A stretch of 64,000 nt of DNA from Corynebacterium sp. NML98-0116 (GTDB lineage: Bacteria; Actinomycetota; Actinomycetes; Mycobacteriales; Mycobacteriaceae), in the NCBI RefSeq assembly GCF_001767255.1, contig NZ_CP017639.1, forward strand, positions 1,572,875 to 1,636,874, written 5' to 3'. Position 1 is the stretch's first letter. The number at the start of each line of letters is the position of its first letter. A program made the translations under genes and the position numbers. Shown here piece after piece: positions 54,658 through 63,825 of this stretch. Under the pieces are notes generated by a model, which searched no databases, had not been told where the DNA came from, and saw nothing but the letters and a program-made list of their open reading frames with translations.

Positions 54658-55338
54658 TTACTTCCCGTCGTGGCGCGGCGCCTTGGTATCTGCGTGGGCA
54701 CCGCAGCCGTAGGATGCAGCGACGATGCGGCCATCAGCTGAGTATTCGTTGGTGCACACTCCGAAGTTCTCCCCCACTGGGTGCTCCATTGGAATGTAGA
54801 ACGCGCAGGTCCGGCAGTGCAGCGTTGCCTGCTCGGCGAACGCAGAATTAGGGCCAAACTTGCCCTTCCGCCACCGCGTCTTCGCCGCATTGAGGCCTTC
54901 TTGCGTGAGGTAGTGGTCAGTTTCCCTGCCTGGGAACGTCACTGCATCCTTTGCAAAGGAGTCTGTGGTCAGGCGCTCGTCGTCAGGCGCTGGCTCCATG
55001 ATGTCGCCGGGGCCGAGGTCGCCGGGGCGAAGACGCTCGGAGTACGGCACCCAGTCCGGCGCCTGCAGCGCGTCGCGAGCCGGCATGAGCGCGACCTCGT
55101 TGACGGTCACCCATGTTGAGCCCGTGGCACACGCGACGACCGCGTTCCATTCCCACCCGTTGTAGCCAGGCACGCTCGCTTCGAAGCGGTGCGTGGCCAC
55201 GTTGCTCGAGAGCCCAGCGACACCGATGTGCGCGCCGACCTCGCCTTCCGCGATCTCGAGGATGGCCTCTCGCGCGACCTCAATTGCTTTGTCGCTCAGC
55301 AGTGGTGAAGAGTTCTTGTTCTGAGACACGCTCTCCAT
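54658..55338 (-). CDS. DUF3027 family protein
   Basis: 226 residues. The N-terminal alpha/beta part (AREAILEIAEGEVGAHIGV, HRFEASVPGYNGWEW, STWVTVNEVALMP, RPGDLGPGDIM) is typical of DUF3027, found in most actinobacteria. The C-terminal region has a zinc-ribbon-like cluster: HCRTCAFYIP, FGVCTNEYS and SYGCGAH. The role is unknown; the cysteine pairs are consistent with a DNA- or RNA-binding ribbon. Convergent with the aminotransferase-like gene, 4 bases apart. Confidence 0.85.
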   Translation of the reverse strand: MESVSQNKNSSPLLSDKAIEVAREAILEIAEGEVGAHIGVAGLSSNVATHRFEASVPGYNGWEWNAVVACATGSTWVTVNEVALMPARDALQAPDWVPYSERLRPGDLGPGDIMEPAPDDERLTTDSFAKDAVTFPGRETDHYLTQEGLNAAKTRWRKGKFGPNSAFAEQATLHCRTCAFYIPMEHPVGENFGVCTNEYSADGRIVAASYGCGAHADTKAPRHDGK

Positions 55339-55376
55339 TATGGCCCATTTCTGGGGAAATGCTGCATGATGGACGT

Positions 55377-56162
55377 ATGCGTGTTCACTCCCGACGGTTT
55401 TGGTCCATCCTGATGTGTCCTTTGGTGCTGCTCACCGTGAGTGGTTGCGATGAAGCTGCCACCGAGGTGGAGCAGCTGAAACCCGAAATCGTACAACGCT
55501 ACGACTACGACCCTGCCCTGTTCACCCAGGGCCTCGAAGTCGATGAGGACGGCACGCTCCTCGTCAGTACCGGCCAATATGGAGCGTCCGGCATGTATCG
55601 GCTCACGACAGAAGGCGACGTGTTGGGCGAGGTTGCCTTGCCGGACGTGTTCTTCGGCGAAGGCATGACCCGCGTCGGAGATTCGGTTTGGCAGCTGACG
55701 TGGCAGGAGGGCACCGCGTTTCGCCGCGATGCAGCGTCCCTAGCAACTGTCGATACCGCCCACTACGACGGCGAAGGGTGGGGGCTGTGCGCCACCGATG
55801 ATGCACTTATTTTCTCCGACGGTTCCGCCGAGCTGCGCCGCATGGACCCGGACACGCTCGCCGAGCTTGCGCGGTTCGAAGTCACCGACCAAGGCAAACC
55901 CGTCGAGGGTCTCAACGAGTTGGAGTGCGTCGGCGACGACGTCTACGCAAACATCTTCACAACCACCGACATCGTGCGTATCGACGCCACCTCCGGCCAC
56001 GTCACGGCCAGGATCGATGCGTCGTCTCTTCCCAACAACGCCGACGAAGACATAAACAATGTGCTCAACGGGATCGCGCATATCCCTGGCACCGACGAGT
56101 TTTACCTCACCGGCAAGCGTTGGCCTGACCTCTACCGCGTCCGGCTGGTCCCGTCCCAGTAG
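55377..56162 (+). CDS. Glutaminyl-peptide cyclotransferase lipoprotein
   Basis: 261 residues. The signal peptide has a lipobox, LTVSGC (Cys near 24), so it is anchored on the outside of the membrane. The rest is a five-bladed beta-propeller of the plant-type glutamine cyclotransferase family: DPALFTQGLEVDEDGTLLVSTGQYG, FFGEGMTR, WQLTWQEGTAF, GEGWGLC, DGSAELRRMDP, GLNELECVGDDVYANIF and VLNGIAHIPGTDEFYLTGK. It converts N-terminal Gln to pyroglutamate. ATG 55377 is chosen; the frame upstream is open without evidence of coding. Confidence 0.9.
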   Translation: MRVHSRRFWSILMCPLVLLTVSGCDEAATEVEQLKPEIVQRYDYDPALFTQGLEVDEDGTLLVSTGQYGASGMYRLTTEGDVLGEVALPDVFFGEGMTRVGDSVWQLTWQEGTAFRRDAASLATVDTAHYDGEGWGLCATDDALIFSDGSAELRRMDPDTLAELARFEVTDQGKPVEGLNELECVGDDVYANIFTTTDIVRIDATSGHVTARIDASSLPNNADEDINNVLNGIAHIPGTDEFYLTGKRWPDLYRVRLVPSQ

Positions 56163-56172
56163 AATTTCGCTC

Positions 56173-56679
56173 ATGACTGCTTCCCGCCGTGCTTCCTCTC
56201 GCCTTGCACTCCAACTCGGTGCGACGGTTCTCGCCGTCGCTATCCTGCTCGCTGGGGTGTACGCGTTCATGAACTGGCAGCGCTCGCAGCCAGGTCTTCC
56301 CGTAGAAGACCTTCGGATTCACGTCACTGCATCCGACGGCGAGCACGAGATCGCCCCTTACACGCTCTGCCCCCTCGATGAGCAATGTGACGGCGGTGAG
56401 CCACCGGCACTCACACGTGATGGCTCCGACGAACTCACATTCCGCATCGACCCAGATATCGCTGCGGGCAGCTGGCGCCTCCTCCTCATTTACGACGACC
56501 CCTCCGCCAACGAAGAGCGCCTCCACCAGGCTGGCGAGACCACCGAAGAGACCGCTCCTGCCGTCAAAGAAGGCGGGGCAAAACTCCTCGTTGCTGAAGT
56601 CTCGACGCTGGCCGTAAAAAATGACGACCACGGGGAAGAAATCCCGGTGGTCGCCACATGGTCGGTCGCGTTTGAATAA
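56173..56679 (+). CDS. DUF2771 family exported protein
   Basis: 168 residues. An N-terminal membrane anchor (LALQLGATVLAVAILLAGVYAFMNW) precedes a beta-rich extracellular domain with two Cys (YTLCPLDEQCDGGEPP) likely to be disulfide-linked. The family is confined to actinobacteria with no known role. It starts 10 bases after the cyclotransferase gene and probably shares its mRNA. It is convergent with the cold-shock gene, 3 bases apart. Confidence 0.85.
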   Translation: MTASRRASSRLALQLGATVLAVAILLAGVYAFMNWQRSQPGLPVEDLRIHVTASDGEHEIAPYTLCPLDEQCDGGEPPALTRDGSDELTFRIDPDIAAGSWRLLLIYDDPSANEERLHQAGETTEETAPAVKEGGAKLLVAEVSTLAVKNDDHGEEIPVVATWSVAFE

Positions 56680-56682
56680 CGC

Positions 56683-57066
56683 TTAGGCGTCAAGCTCCTT
56701 CGCCACTGCGCGCAGGATGCCCGCAACCTGTCGAGCCTCTTTGCGTTCAGGGTAGCGCCCAGCCGTCAACGCCGGTTGCACGTCGGACTCGATGAGCGTC
56801 ATCACATCGGCAAGCATGCTTCCGAGTTCTTCTGGCTTCCTACGGTGCACGGGGCGACGCTTCGGCGTCTCCAAGATGGCGACGCGCAGCGCCTGCGGGC
56901 CCTTTCGGCCTGCGGCAAAGTCGAACTCGATGCGCTGTCCAGGCACAAGCTCATCCACACCATCCGGGAGCACCGACTTAGAAATAAATACGTCGTCGTC
57001 TCCAGGGTTGGATGCGAAGCCGAAGCCCTTGTCGGCGTCGAACCACTTCACCTTTCCAATTGGCAT
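56683..57066 (-). CDS. Cold-shock-domain protein (long form)
   Basis: 127 residues. Cold-shock domain at 1-65 with RNP1 (KGFGFAS) and RNP2 (DVFISKS), which bind single-stranded RNA/DNA. Residues 66-127 form a helical extension (PEELGSMLADVMTLIESDVQPALTAGRYPERKEARQVAGIL), as in the mycobacterial CspB-type protein. The extension is unusual compared with 67-residue CspA. The 5' region has no obvious long cold-shock leader. Confidence 0.92.
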   Translation of the reverse strand: MPIGKVKWFDADKGFGFASNPGDDDVFISKSVLPDGVDELVPGQRIEFDFAAGRKGPQALRVAILETPKRRPVHRRKPEELGSMLADVMTLIESDVQPALTAGRYPERKEARQVAGILRAVAKELDA

Positions 57067-57260
57067 TAGTCTTCGTTCCTTCTCTGTTCTCTATGCAGAC
57101 TCAGCAGTGGCTATCCATCATAGTCGTATCGCCCGTTCGAGCCCCAACACGAAAGAAAGTGCCACAAATCACACTCGCGCCAATTTTGCTCATGAACAGG
57201 CCAAACGGCCCTACCAGTCTCCCCGCGTCCGCGACACCGACCCCAAAAAGTGCCCGGAGC

Positions 57261-58139
<879 letters not shown>

Positions 58140-58150
58140 GCACTCAATAG

Positions 58151-58194
58151 AACGTGCCCGCCACAGAAAGCTTGTGGCGGGCACGTTTGTTTTG
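58151..58194 (+). terminator. Terminator of rpf1
   Basis: A 15-base perfect stem (AACGTGCCCGCCACA with TGTGGCGGGCACGTT), then TGTTTTG. Confidence 0.9.
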
Positions 58195-58218
58195 CTTTAT
58201 GAAAGGGGCATAGGGACT

Positions 58219-58245
58219 GGCCAGCCCACTCTTTCAGGGCTGGCC
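58219..58245. other. Stem-loop downstream of the 63-residue protein gene
   Basis: GGCCAGCCC (58219-58227) pairs with GGGCTGGCC (58237-58245). There is no U run. It could end the minus-strand transcript weakly. Confidence 0.45.
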
Positions 58246-58259
58246 GAAAGGTTGAACAC

Positions 58260-58454
58260 TTAGCGGTTGATTCGCGTCGTTGGGTGGACGTACCCGATTT
58301 CTTCCGCTGGGAGTGGGAGCACGAGCTCGTCCCCAAACGGGCTAGATGCACCGGTAAGCTGCGAGGACAGCTCGGTGACAGGCGAACCATTACCAGGGGT
58401 GTTGGTGGGCCACGCCGGGTTCGCGCGACCGATCTTCTCTACGTCTTTAGCCAT
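58260..58454 (-). CDS. Small hypothetical protein (64 residues)
   Basis: 64 residues from ATG 58454: MAKDVEKIGRANPAWPTNTPG, then GSPVTELSSQLTGASS and PLPAEEIGYVHPTTRINR. No known domain or membrane span. The frame is free of stops, is divergent from the XPB-partner gene and is followed by a hairpin. The well-ordered, proline-rich sequence suggests a real protein. A GAATAG/TAGTAC box lies close to the ATG, possibly leaderless. Function unknown. Confidence 0.65.
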   Translation of the reverse strand: MAKDVEKIGRANPAWPTNTPGNGSPVTELSSQLTGASSPFGDELVLPLPAEEIGYVHPTTRINR

Positions 58455-58507
58455 GCGTACTATTCTTTCACGCCTGGACAAAAATCGCACGTACACTAGC
58501 CAACGCT

Positions 58508-60583
58508 ATGACTACGTTCCAGGAAGTGCTCCGCACGATGCGCCCCGAACAACTCCGGGAGCTCATTTATCTCAGGCCAGACGCCTTTTACCCCACCCCG
58601 CCATCCTGGGGTTCGCTGGGGACGCGGCTGTCGCTGGCTGGGTCTGCAGCACGAGCGTTACGCCGTCTCAACGCTGCCGAGTTGCGGCTTCTGGAAGCGC
58701 TCGGGGACGTCGGCGCCGAGCTCTCTCCCGTCGACACCAACAGTGTCCCAGCAGCGCGTGTTCCCGGGGCCGCCGAGCGTCTCCGTGCGATGGCGCTCAT
58801 CTATGGCCCGGACGCCGCCATACAGGTCGCACCAGGGGCACTTTCCGCGCTGCCGTCGGGCTGGCGCCTCGGGGACCAGGCCCCACCGAACCTCGACGGG
58901 CTGCTGGAAGGACTCAGCGCCCGCGAGCGCTCAGTGCTGGATACGCTAGCGGCGTCAGGTTCCGTCGGCACGACGAGGGCCGCCACGGCGGACGCGGATC
59001 CCACGACGCCAGTTGCAACACTCATTGCGAAAGGGCTGCTCATCCGCGTCGACGCCACAACGGTCCGCCTACCGCGCCCCGTCCGCGACGTCCTACGTGG
59101 CCTGCCACCGCGCGAGTTCCCCGAGCACGCCCCTGCCGTCAACGATCCAGATCAGCCGACGATCGACCGCAACGCGACTGGCGCGGGCCTCGACGCGGTG
59201 CGCAAGCTCCGCCAGCTGCTGCTCCTGTTACTTGAGTCCCCGGTCGCACTGAACAAGGACGGCTCCCTGGGAGTCCGCGCACATGCGGGGTTAACGCAGG
59301 CCCTCGGTTTCGACCCTGCGCTCCTCATTACCACGGGCGAATCCGCCGGCCTTCTCGGCCGCGGAAGCACCGACGAGGCCGACGTACTCGCGGCCACCCA
59401 CGACGCTCTTTCCTGGTTGGACGCCACGCTCGCCGACCAGTGGGCTATCCTCCTCGCCGGCTGGCTCGCCTCGCCCTGGCGCACCGACAAGACGCCGGAG
59501 CACCGCCTCCTTTCGGAGCCCACCCACAACCCCGACGTCAGGCACGCCCGGAGGCGCATCGTCGAGTACGCGGGCCCCGACCAAGAGGCCCGATTACTGT
59601 TCCACGTACCGCTCATGGCAGCGAATTTCTCGCCCCAACTTATCGAAACCACCATCGCCGAAGCCGCATTCATCGGCGCGATTGGCGGCGTGGGGAGCTC
59701 GCCGTCGACACCGCTGCTGGCACTCCTCAACGACGGCGACGTCGTCGAGGCCACGAAGCAGCTCGTCCCCGCGGAGGTCTCGCAGCTCATCGCGCAGGGC
59801 GACATGACACTGCTCGCCCCGGGGCCGCTCGATGCGGCGACCGCCGCCGTCGTCGAAGATATCGCCGACCTTGAATCGCCGGGCCTTGCCAGCATGTGGC
59901 GCATCAGCGACGCCTCCCTGAAGCGCGCCCTCGACCGTGGGCACGACGCCGACTCACTGCACACATGGTTGAAACAGCACATCATGGGCGAGGTTCCGCA
60001 GGCCATCACCTTCCTTATCGATGATCTCTCCCGCACCCACGGCGCAATCCGCGCCGGCAGCGCGCTGAGCTACATCCGCTGCGCCGACCCTGCCCTCCTC
60101 GCCGTGGCGGCCGAGCACGCCGATCTACGGATCCTGGCGCCGACCGTCGCCTTCAGCCCGCTTCCGCTGCCACGCTTGCTCCACGAGTTGCAAGCCGCGG
60201 GCCTGCAGCCAACCGCCGAAGACGACCACGGCGCCTCCATCACGCTTGCGGAGGAACCAACACTGGTGCGAGCAACACCGTCCTCGCTTCCCCGAACCGC
60301 CTCTCTGAGCGAAGGGGACGTCGATAAGATTGTTGCGGCCCTCAACTCAGATACAAGCCAACCTTCCGGGGTCAGCGAAACGTCAACGACTGATATGCTT
60401 CGTGCAGCAGCCCGCGCCCGTCGCCGCGTCAAGGTTGAGTACGCGGACTCGCAGGGCGCGCAGCACACCCTAACGGTCATCCCGTTGACGGTGAGTGTCG
60501 GCGTCATTGATGCGCAGGACACGGCCACGCAGCGCGTGATCCGCATACCACTGCGGCGCGTCACCACTGTGACGCTGGTGTAG
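58508..60583 (+). CDS. Helicase-associated protein, XPB partner
   Basis: 691 residues with no helicase motif of its own. It is mostly helical with winged-helix-like segments (LRELIYLRPDAFYPTPPSWGSLGTRLS at 17-43; LLRAAARARRRVKVEYAD at the C-terminal WYL-like region). Orthologues (Rv0862c type) lie directly before the XPB helicase in actinobacteria and carry the XPB/Ssl2-like helicase-associated domain. It probably forms a complex with the next gene product; coupling is by 16 bases. Role in repair inferred. Confidence 0.85.
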   Translation: MTTFQEVLRTMRPEQLRELIYLRPDAFYPTPPSWGSLGTRLSLAGSAARALRRLNAAELRLLEALGDVGAELSPVDTNSVPAARVPGAAERLRAMALIYGPDAAIQVAPGALSALPSGWRLGDQAPPNLDGLLEGLSARERSVLDTLAASGSVGTTRAATADADPTTPVATLIAKGLLIRVDATTVRLPRPVRDVLRGLPPREFPEHAPAVNDPDQPTIDRNATGAGLDAVRKLRQLLLLLLESPVALNKDGSLGVRAHAGLTQALGFDPALLITTGESAGLLGRGSTDEADVLAATHDALSWLDATLADQWAILLAGWLASPWRTDKTPEHRLLSEPTHNPDVRHARRRIVEYAGPDQEARLLFHVPLMAANFSPQLIETTIAEAAFIGAIGGVGSSPSTPLLALLNDGDVVEATKQLVPAEVSQLIAQGDMTLLAPGPLDAATAAVVEDIADLESPGLASMWRISDASLKRALDRGHDADSLHTWLKQHIMGEVPQAITFLIDDLSRTHGAIRAGSALSYIRCADPALLAVAAEHADLRILAPTVAFSPLPLPRLLHELQAAGLQPTAEDDHGASITLAEEPTLVRATPSSLPRTASLSEGDVDKIVAALNSDTSQPSGVSETSTTDMLRAAARARRRVKVEYADSQGAQHTLTVIPLTVSVGVIDAQDTATQRVIRIPLRRVTTVTLV

Positions 60584-60599
60584 AAAGAAAGGTCCAACA

Positions 60600-62252
60600 A
60601 TGACGTTTGGGGACGGCCCACTGATCGTGCAGTCCGATAAAACCGTACTGCTTGAAATCGCGCACCCGGACGCGGCGAAAGCTCGCGCAGCGCTTTCCCC
60701 ATTCGCTGAACTCGAGCGCGCCCCCGAGCACGTCCATACCTACCGCATCACCCCACTTGCCCTGTGGAATGCCCGCGCCACCGGCTTCGACGCCGAGACC
60801 GCAATCGATGTCCTCGAGCGCTATTCCCGGTTCCCCGTCCCCCAGTCGCTCCTCATCGACATTGCGGAGACGATGGCGCGCTACGGGCGCGTCAGCCTAC
60901 TCAACGATCCACAACGCGGGCTCATCCTCACCACGGAAGAGCCCCCAATCCTGGATGAGATTACGCGCAACAAGAACATCATCCCGTTTCTTGGCCAGCG
61001 CTTCGACGCGCACACGGTAGGCGTACACCCGTCCGCGCGCGGGCGCATCAAACAAGAACTGATCAAGACGGGCTGGCCGGTGGCGGACCACGCCGGATAC
61101 GTCGACGGCGAATCCCACCCAATCGCGCTCGACTTTGACGGTTGGGAACTTCGCGACTACCAACAGTACGCCACCCAAGCATTCTGGGAGGGCGGCTCAG
61201 GCGTGGTGGTCCTGCCGTGCGGTGCGGGCAAAACCATCGTCGGCGCCGCCGCGATGGCGCAGGCAGAGACGACCACGCTCATCCTCGTAACCAACACGGT
61301 CGCTGGCCGGCAGTGGCGCGATGAGCTGCTGCGCCGCACCACGCTCACCCCGGAAGAAATCGGCGAGTACTCCGGCGAAAAGAAGGAGATACGCCCGGTC
61401 ACCATCGCGACCTACCAGGTCGTCACCCGGAAGACAAAAGGCGAATACCGCGCCCTCGAGCTTTTCGACACCACCGACTGGGGCCTCATCATCTACGACG
61501 AAGTCCACCTCCTCCCCGCCCCCGTCTTCCGCATGGCAGCCGACCTCCAGTCCCGCCGCCGTCTCGGCCTGACCGCAACGCTCATCCGCGAGGACGGCCG
61601 CGAAGACGACGTCTTCTCCCTCATCGGCCCCAAGCGTTACGACGCCCCCTGGAAAGAACTCGAAATGGCAGGCTTCATCGCCACCGCCGAATGCATCGAG
61701 GTCCGCACCACGCTCACGGAAAAAGAGCGCCTCAGCTATGCGACGGCCTCCGCACGCGAGCGCTACCGCCTGGCCGCCACCGCATCAGCCAAACTCTCGA
61801 CGGTCAAGGACATTCTCGCCCACCACGAGGGCGAACCGACGCTCATCATCGGGGCTTACGTGGACCACCTGCGCACCATTGCGCAGCAGATCGACGCCCC
61901 TCTCATCGACGGCCGCACCAGCACCAAAGCCCGCGAAGAAGCCTTCGAGCGCTTCCGCCAGGGCGAGCTCCGCACCCTCGTCGTATCGAAGGTGGCGAAC
62001 TTCTCCATCGACCTACCCCAGGCAGCCGTGGGAATCCAGGTCTCAGGCACGTTCGGTTCCCGCCAAGAAGAGGCCCAGCGCCTCGGCCGACTCCTTCGAC
62101 CCAAGCCCGATAGCAGCGAAGTTCTGTTCTACACCGTGGTCACCCGAGACACCCTCGACGCCGAGTATGCCATGCACCGCCAACGCTTCCTCGCCGAACA
62201 GGGCTACGCTTATCGCATCATGGATGCCTCAGACCTCAAACGCGGCCTATAG
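60600..62252 (+). CDS. DNA repair helicase XPB
   Basis: 550 residues; SF2 3'-5' helicase homologous to human XPB/ERCC3. N-terminal damage-recognition-like part (about 1-180), then motif I LPCGAGKTIVGAAAM, II IYDEVHLLPAP, III LTATLIREDGRE, the thumb-like region, and IV-VI in the second RecA domain (IGAYVDHL, VVSKVANFSIDLPQA, EEAQRLGRLLRPK). AAAGAAAGG precedes the ATG. Bacterial XPB is common in actinobacteria and often paired with the helicase-associated protein upstream. Confidence 0.95.
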   Translation: MTFGDGPLIVQSDKTVLLEIAHPDAAKARAALSPFAELERAPEHVHTYRITPLALWNARATGFDAETAIDVLERYSRFPVPQSLLIDIAETMARYGRVSLLNDPQRGLILTTEEPPILDEITRNKNIIPFLGQRFDAHTVGVHPSARGRIKQELIKTGWPVADHAGYVDGESHPIALDFDGWELRDYQQYATQAFWEGGSGVVVLPCGAGKTIVGAAAMAQAETTTLILVTNTVAGRQWRDELLRRTTLTPEEIGEYSGEKKEIRPVTIATYQVVTRKTKGEYRALELFDTTDWGLIIYDEVHLLPAPVFRMAADLQSRRRLGLTATLIREDGREDDVFSLIGPKRYDAPWKELEMAGFIATAECIEVRTTLTEKERLSYATASARERYRLAATASAKLSTVKDILAHHEGEPTLIIGAYVDHLRTIAQQIDAPLIDGRTSTKAREEAFERFRQGELRTLVVSKVANFSIDLPQAAVGIQVSGTFGSRQEEAQRLGRLLRPKPDSSEVLFYTVVTRDTLDAEYAMHRQRFLAEQGYAYRIMDASDLKRGL

Positions 62253-62262
62253 ACTGTGGCCT

Positions 62263-62913
62263 ATGACTGAACAACCATTCCGCTTCAACGTCGACGAAGA
62301 ATACGCCAAAGAACACAACGAACTTATTCGAAATACCAAGAACCTCGTTACCTCAAGCATCGCTCTGTTCGTCGCCTGCCTCATCGCGGGCGTCATAGTC
62401 TGGTTCCTCGTCGACCCGACTTCCCCCTGGCGCCTACTCGGATCCCTCTCTCTTATCTTTTTCGGCACCATCATGCTGATCGTCGGTCTTGCTATTCCTC
62501 GAGCGGTTCCACGTACCCAAGCAATTTACGACGCCAACCCCCTCTCTCCCGCTGTCATCACCGATGACAAGGGCACCACAGTTACCCTCACCGCGTTAGT
62601 AAACACAGCCGTTGACCAGCAGTCCCCTGCCGAGTGGGCGCTCACCTCAACTGTGGTGCAACGGATCCCCGGCGTCACTCCTAAGGTTGGCGCTGCAGTT
62701 CCGTGCGTCGCTGTGGGAGGCCAGCGCACATCCCGCGACAAGGCACACTGGGCAACGATTACTCCGATGCCAATCGCGTGGGGCACCCCTTCAGAGGAAG
62801 TTATCAAACAAGCCACGGACTATATCCCCGACGATCAGTGGCGCGCCCTCAAGCAAGCTATCCGCGACGAGGATCTAGTCAAGCAGTCTAGAAACGAGCT
62901 CATAGCTCTTTAG
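62263..62913 (+). CDS. DUF3239 family membrane protein
   Basis: 216 residues. N-terminal hydrophilic part with two membrane helices (about 32-55 and 62-84), then a cytoplasmic or external beta-rich domain (SPAVITDDKGTTVTLTALVNTAVD, RTSRDKAHWATITPMPIAWGTPSEEV). I recall DUF3239 as a corynebacterial family with no known role. TAGACT (62250-62255) lies 7 bases before the ATG, so a leaderless mRNA is likely, overlapping the xpB stop codon. Confidence 0.75.
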   Translation: MTEQPFRFNVDEEYAKEHNELIRNTKNLVTSSIALFVACLIAGVIVWFLVDPTSPWRLLGSLSLIFFGTIMLIVGLAIPRAVPRTQAIYDANPLSPAVITDDKGTTVTLTALVNTAVDQQSPAEWALTSTVVQRIPGVTPKVGAAVPCVAVGGQRTSRDKAHWATITPMPIAWGTPSEEVIKQATDYIPDDQWRALKQAIRDEDLVKQSRNELIAL

Positions 62914-62934
62914 GCCGACATCCTCGCCTCAGCG

Positions 62935-62972
62935 TACGCCCCAGGGAATGCTCAAGCCCTGGGGCGTATTGC
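62935..62972 (+). terminator. Terminator after the DUF3239 gene
   Basis: Twelve-base stem TACGCCCCAGGG/CCCTGGGGCGTA with a 10-base loop, then TTGCTT. Confidence 0.8.
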
Positions 62973-63041
62973 TTGCACCATGCCTCAGCCATTGAGGCCA
63001 GGTAGCCTGAGAGGCCTAACACTTTGAACGGAGATTCCAAG

Positions 63042-63548
63042 ATGAACGATGCTTTTCCCCTTCGCACCCCTCGCCTTATCCTCACTCCTCCCACGGACCA
63101 AGATATAGACGCCATTTTTAGGATCCACGCCGACGCCCGCACCTATCAACACCGTCCCGACCTCGCGATGAAAAACCGCAAAGAGGCAGAGGAGTTGGCA
63201 AGCACATGGCAAGAAAACTGGGATGAACAGGGTCTTGGCTACTACGTAGTGTCCACGCTTGACGGAACAACCATCGGGTTTACTGGAGTACGCCACAGTG
63301 AGGAAGCCGGTGAACAGGTACTCAACCTATATTACCGATTCGCCCCTGAATCTCAGGGCCAGGGATACGCAAAGGAGGCTGCATCTGCGGCGATTGCCAA
63401 TGCACAGGAACGTTTCCCGCAGCTTCCAGTCATCGCTATCATCGACCCCACTAATGAGGCATCGATCGGTTTAGCATTGAGGCTCGGATTCCAGCACGTC
63501 CATGGTGCGGGTGTACCGAACGATTACGAGGTCTACCGCCTCTCCTGA
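63042..63548 (+). CDS. GNAT family N-acetyltransferase
   Basis: 168 residues from ATG 63042 (GGAG eight bases upstream); an in-frame TTG at 63024 would overlap the ribosome binding site. RimJ/RimL-type: LRTPRLILTPPTDQDIDAIF at the start, LNLYYRFAPESQGQGYAKEAASAA (CoA loop near 100-123) and TNEASIGLALRLGFQHV. Substrate unknown. It is the last gene before the rRNA operon. Confidence 0.9.
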   Translation: MNDAFPLRTPRLILTPPTDQDIDAIFRIHADARTYQHRPDLAMKNRKEAEELASTWQENWDEQGLGYYVVSTLDGTTIGFTGVRHSEEAGEQVLNLYYRFAPESQGQGYAKEAASAAIANAQERFPQLPVIAIIDPTNEASIGLALRLGFQHVHGAGVPNDYEVYRLS

Positions 63549-63625
63549 ATTCTGGGCTCAACGCGGCGGGGTTCTCGATACGAGCTTCTCTGTATACGCC
63601 CTGTTTGTTTGTTTGTTGTGGGTGC

Positions 63626-63687
63626 ACAAAAAAGAGTGTGGTGGGTACCACCACCCCCCACAACGGGAACAGTGACACCCACCACAC
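63626..63687 (-). terminator. Terminator of the rRNA operon
   Basis: GTGTGGTGGGT (63636-63646) pairs with ACCCACCACAC (63677-63687); in the minus direction a run of six U follows. Confidence 0.85.
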
Positions 63688-63707
63688 ACAGGAAAATGAA
63701 GTTATAG

Positions 63708-63825
63708 GCCGGCGGTAACCTACTCTCCCACACCCTCCCAGGTGCAGTACCATCAGCGCGGGCGGGCTTAGCTAACCGGGTTCGGAAAGGGACCGGGCGT
63801 TTCCCCGCCGCCATCAACCACCGAC
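63708..63825 (-). rRNA. rrf: 5S ribosomal RNA
   Basis: 118 bases on the minus strand. The terminal helix pairs GTCGGTGGT with ACCGCCGGC. Conserved parts are GGCGGCGGGGAAACGCCCGG, ACCCGGTTAGCTAAGCCCG and GGTACTGCACCTGGGAGGGTG. End points are set by the terminal stem and could shift by one or two bases. It is the last gene of an rRNA operon that continues beyond the right edge. Confidence 0.93.

Noticed and set aside
58267..59235. 322-residue plus-strand frame over the small hypothetical gene and the XPB partner
   Set aside because: Overlaps the better supported frame of the XPB partner and is Arg/Pro-rich shadow sequence.
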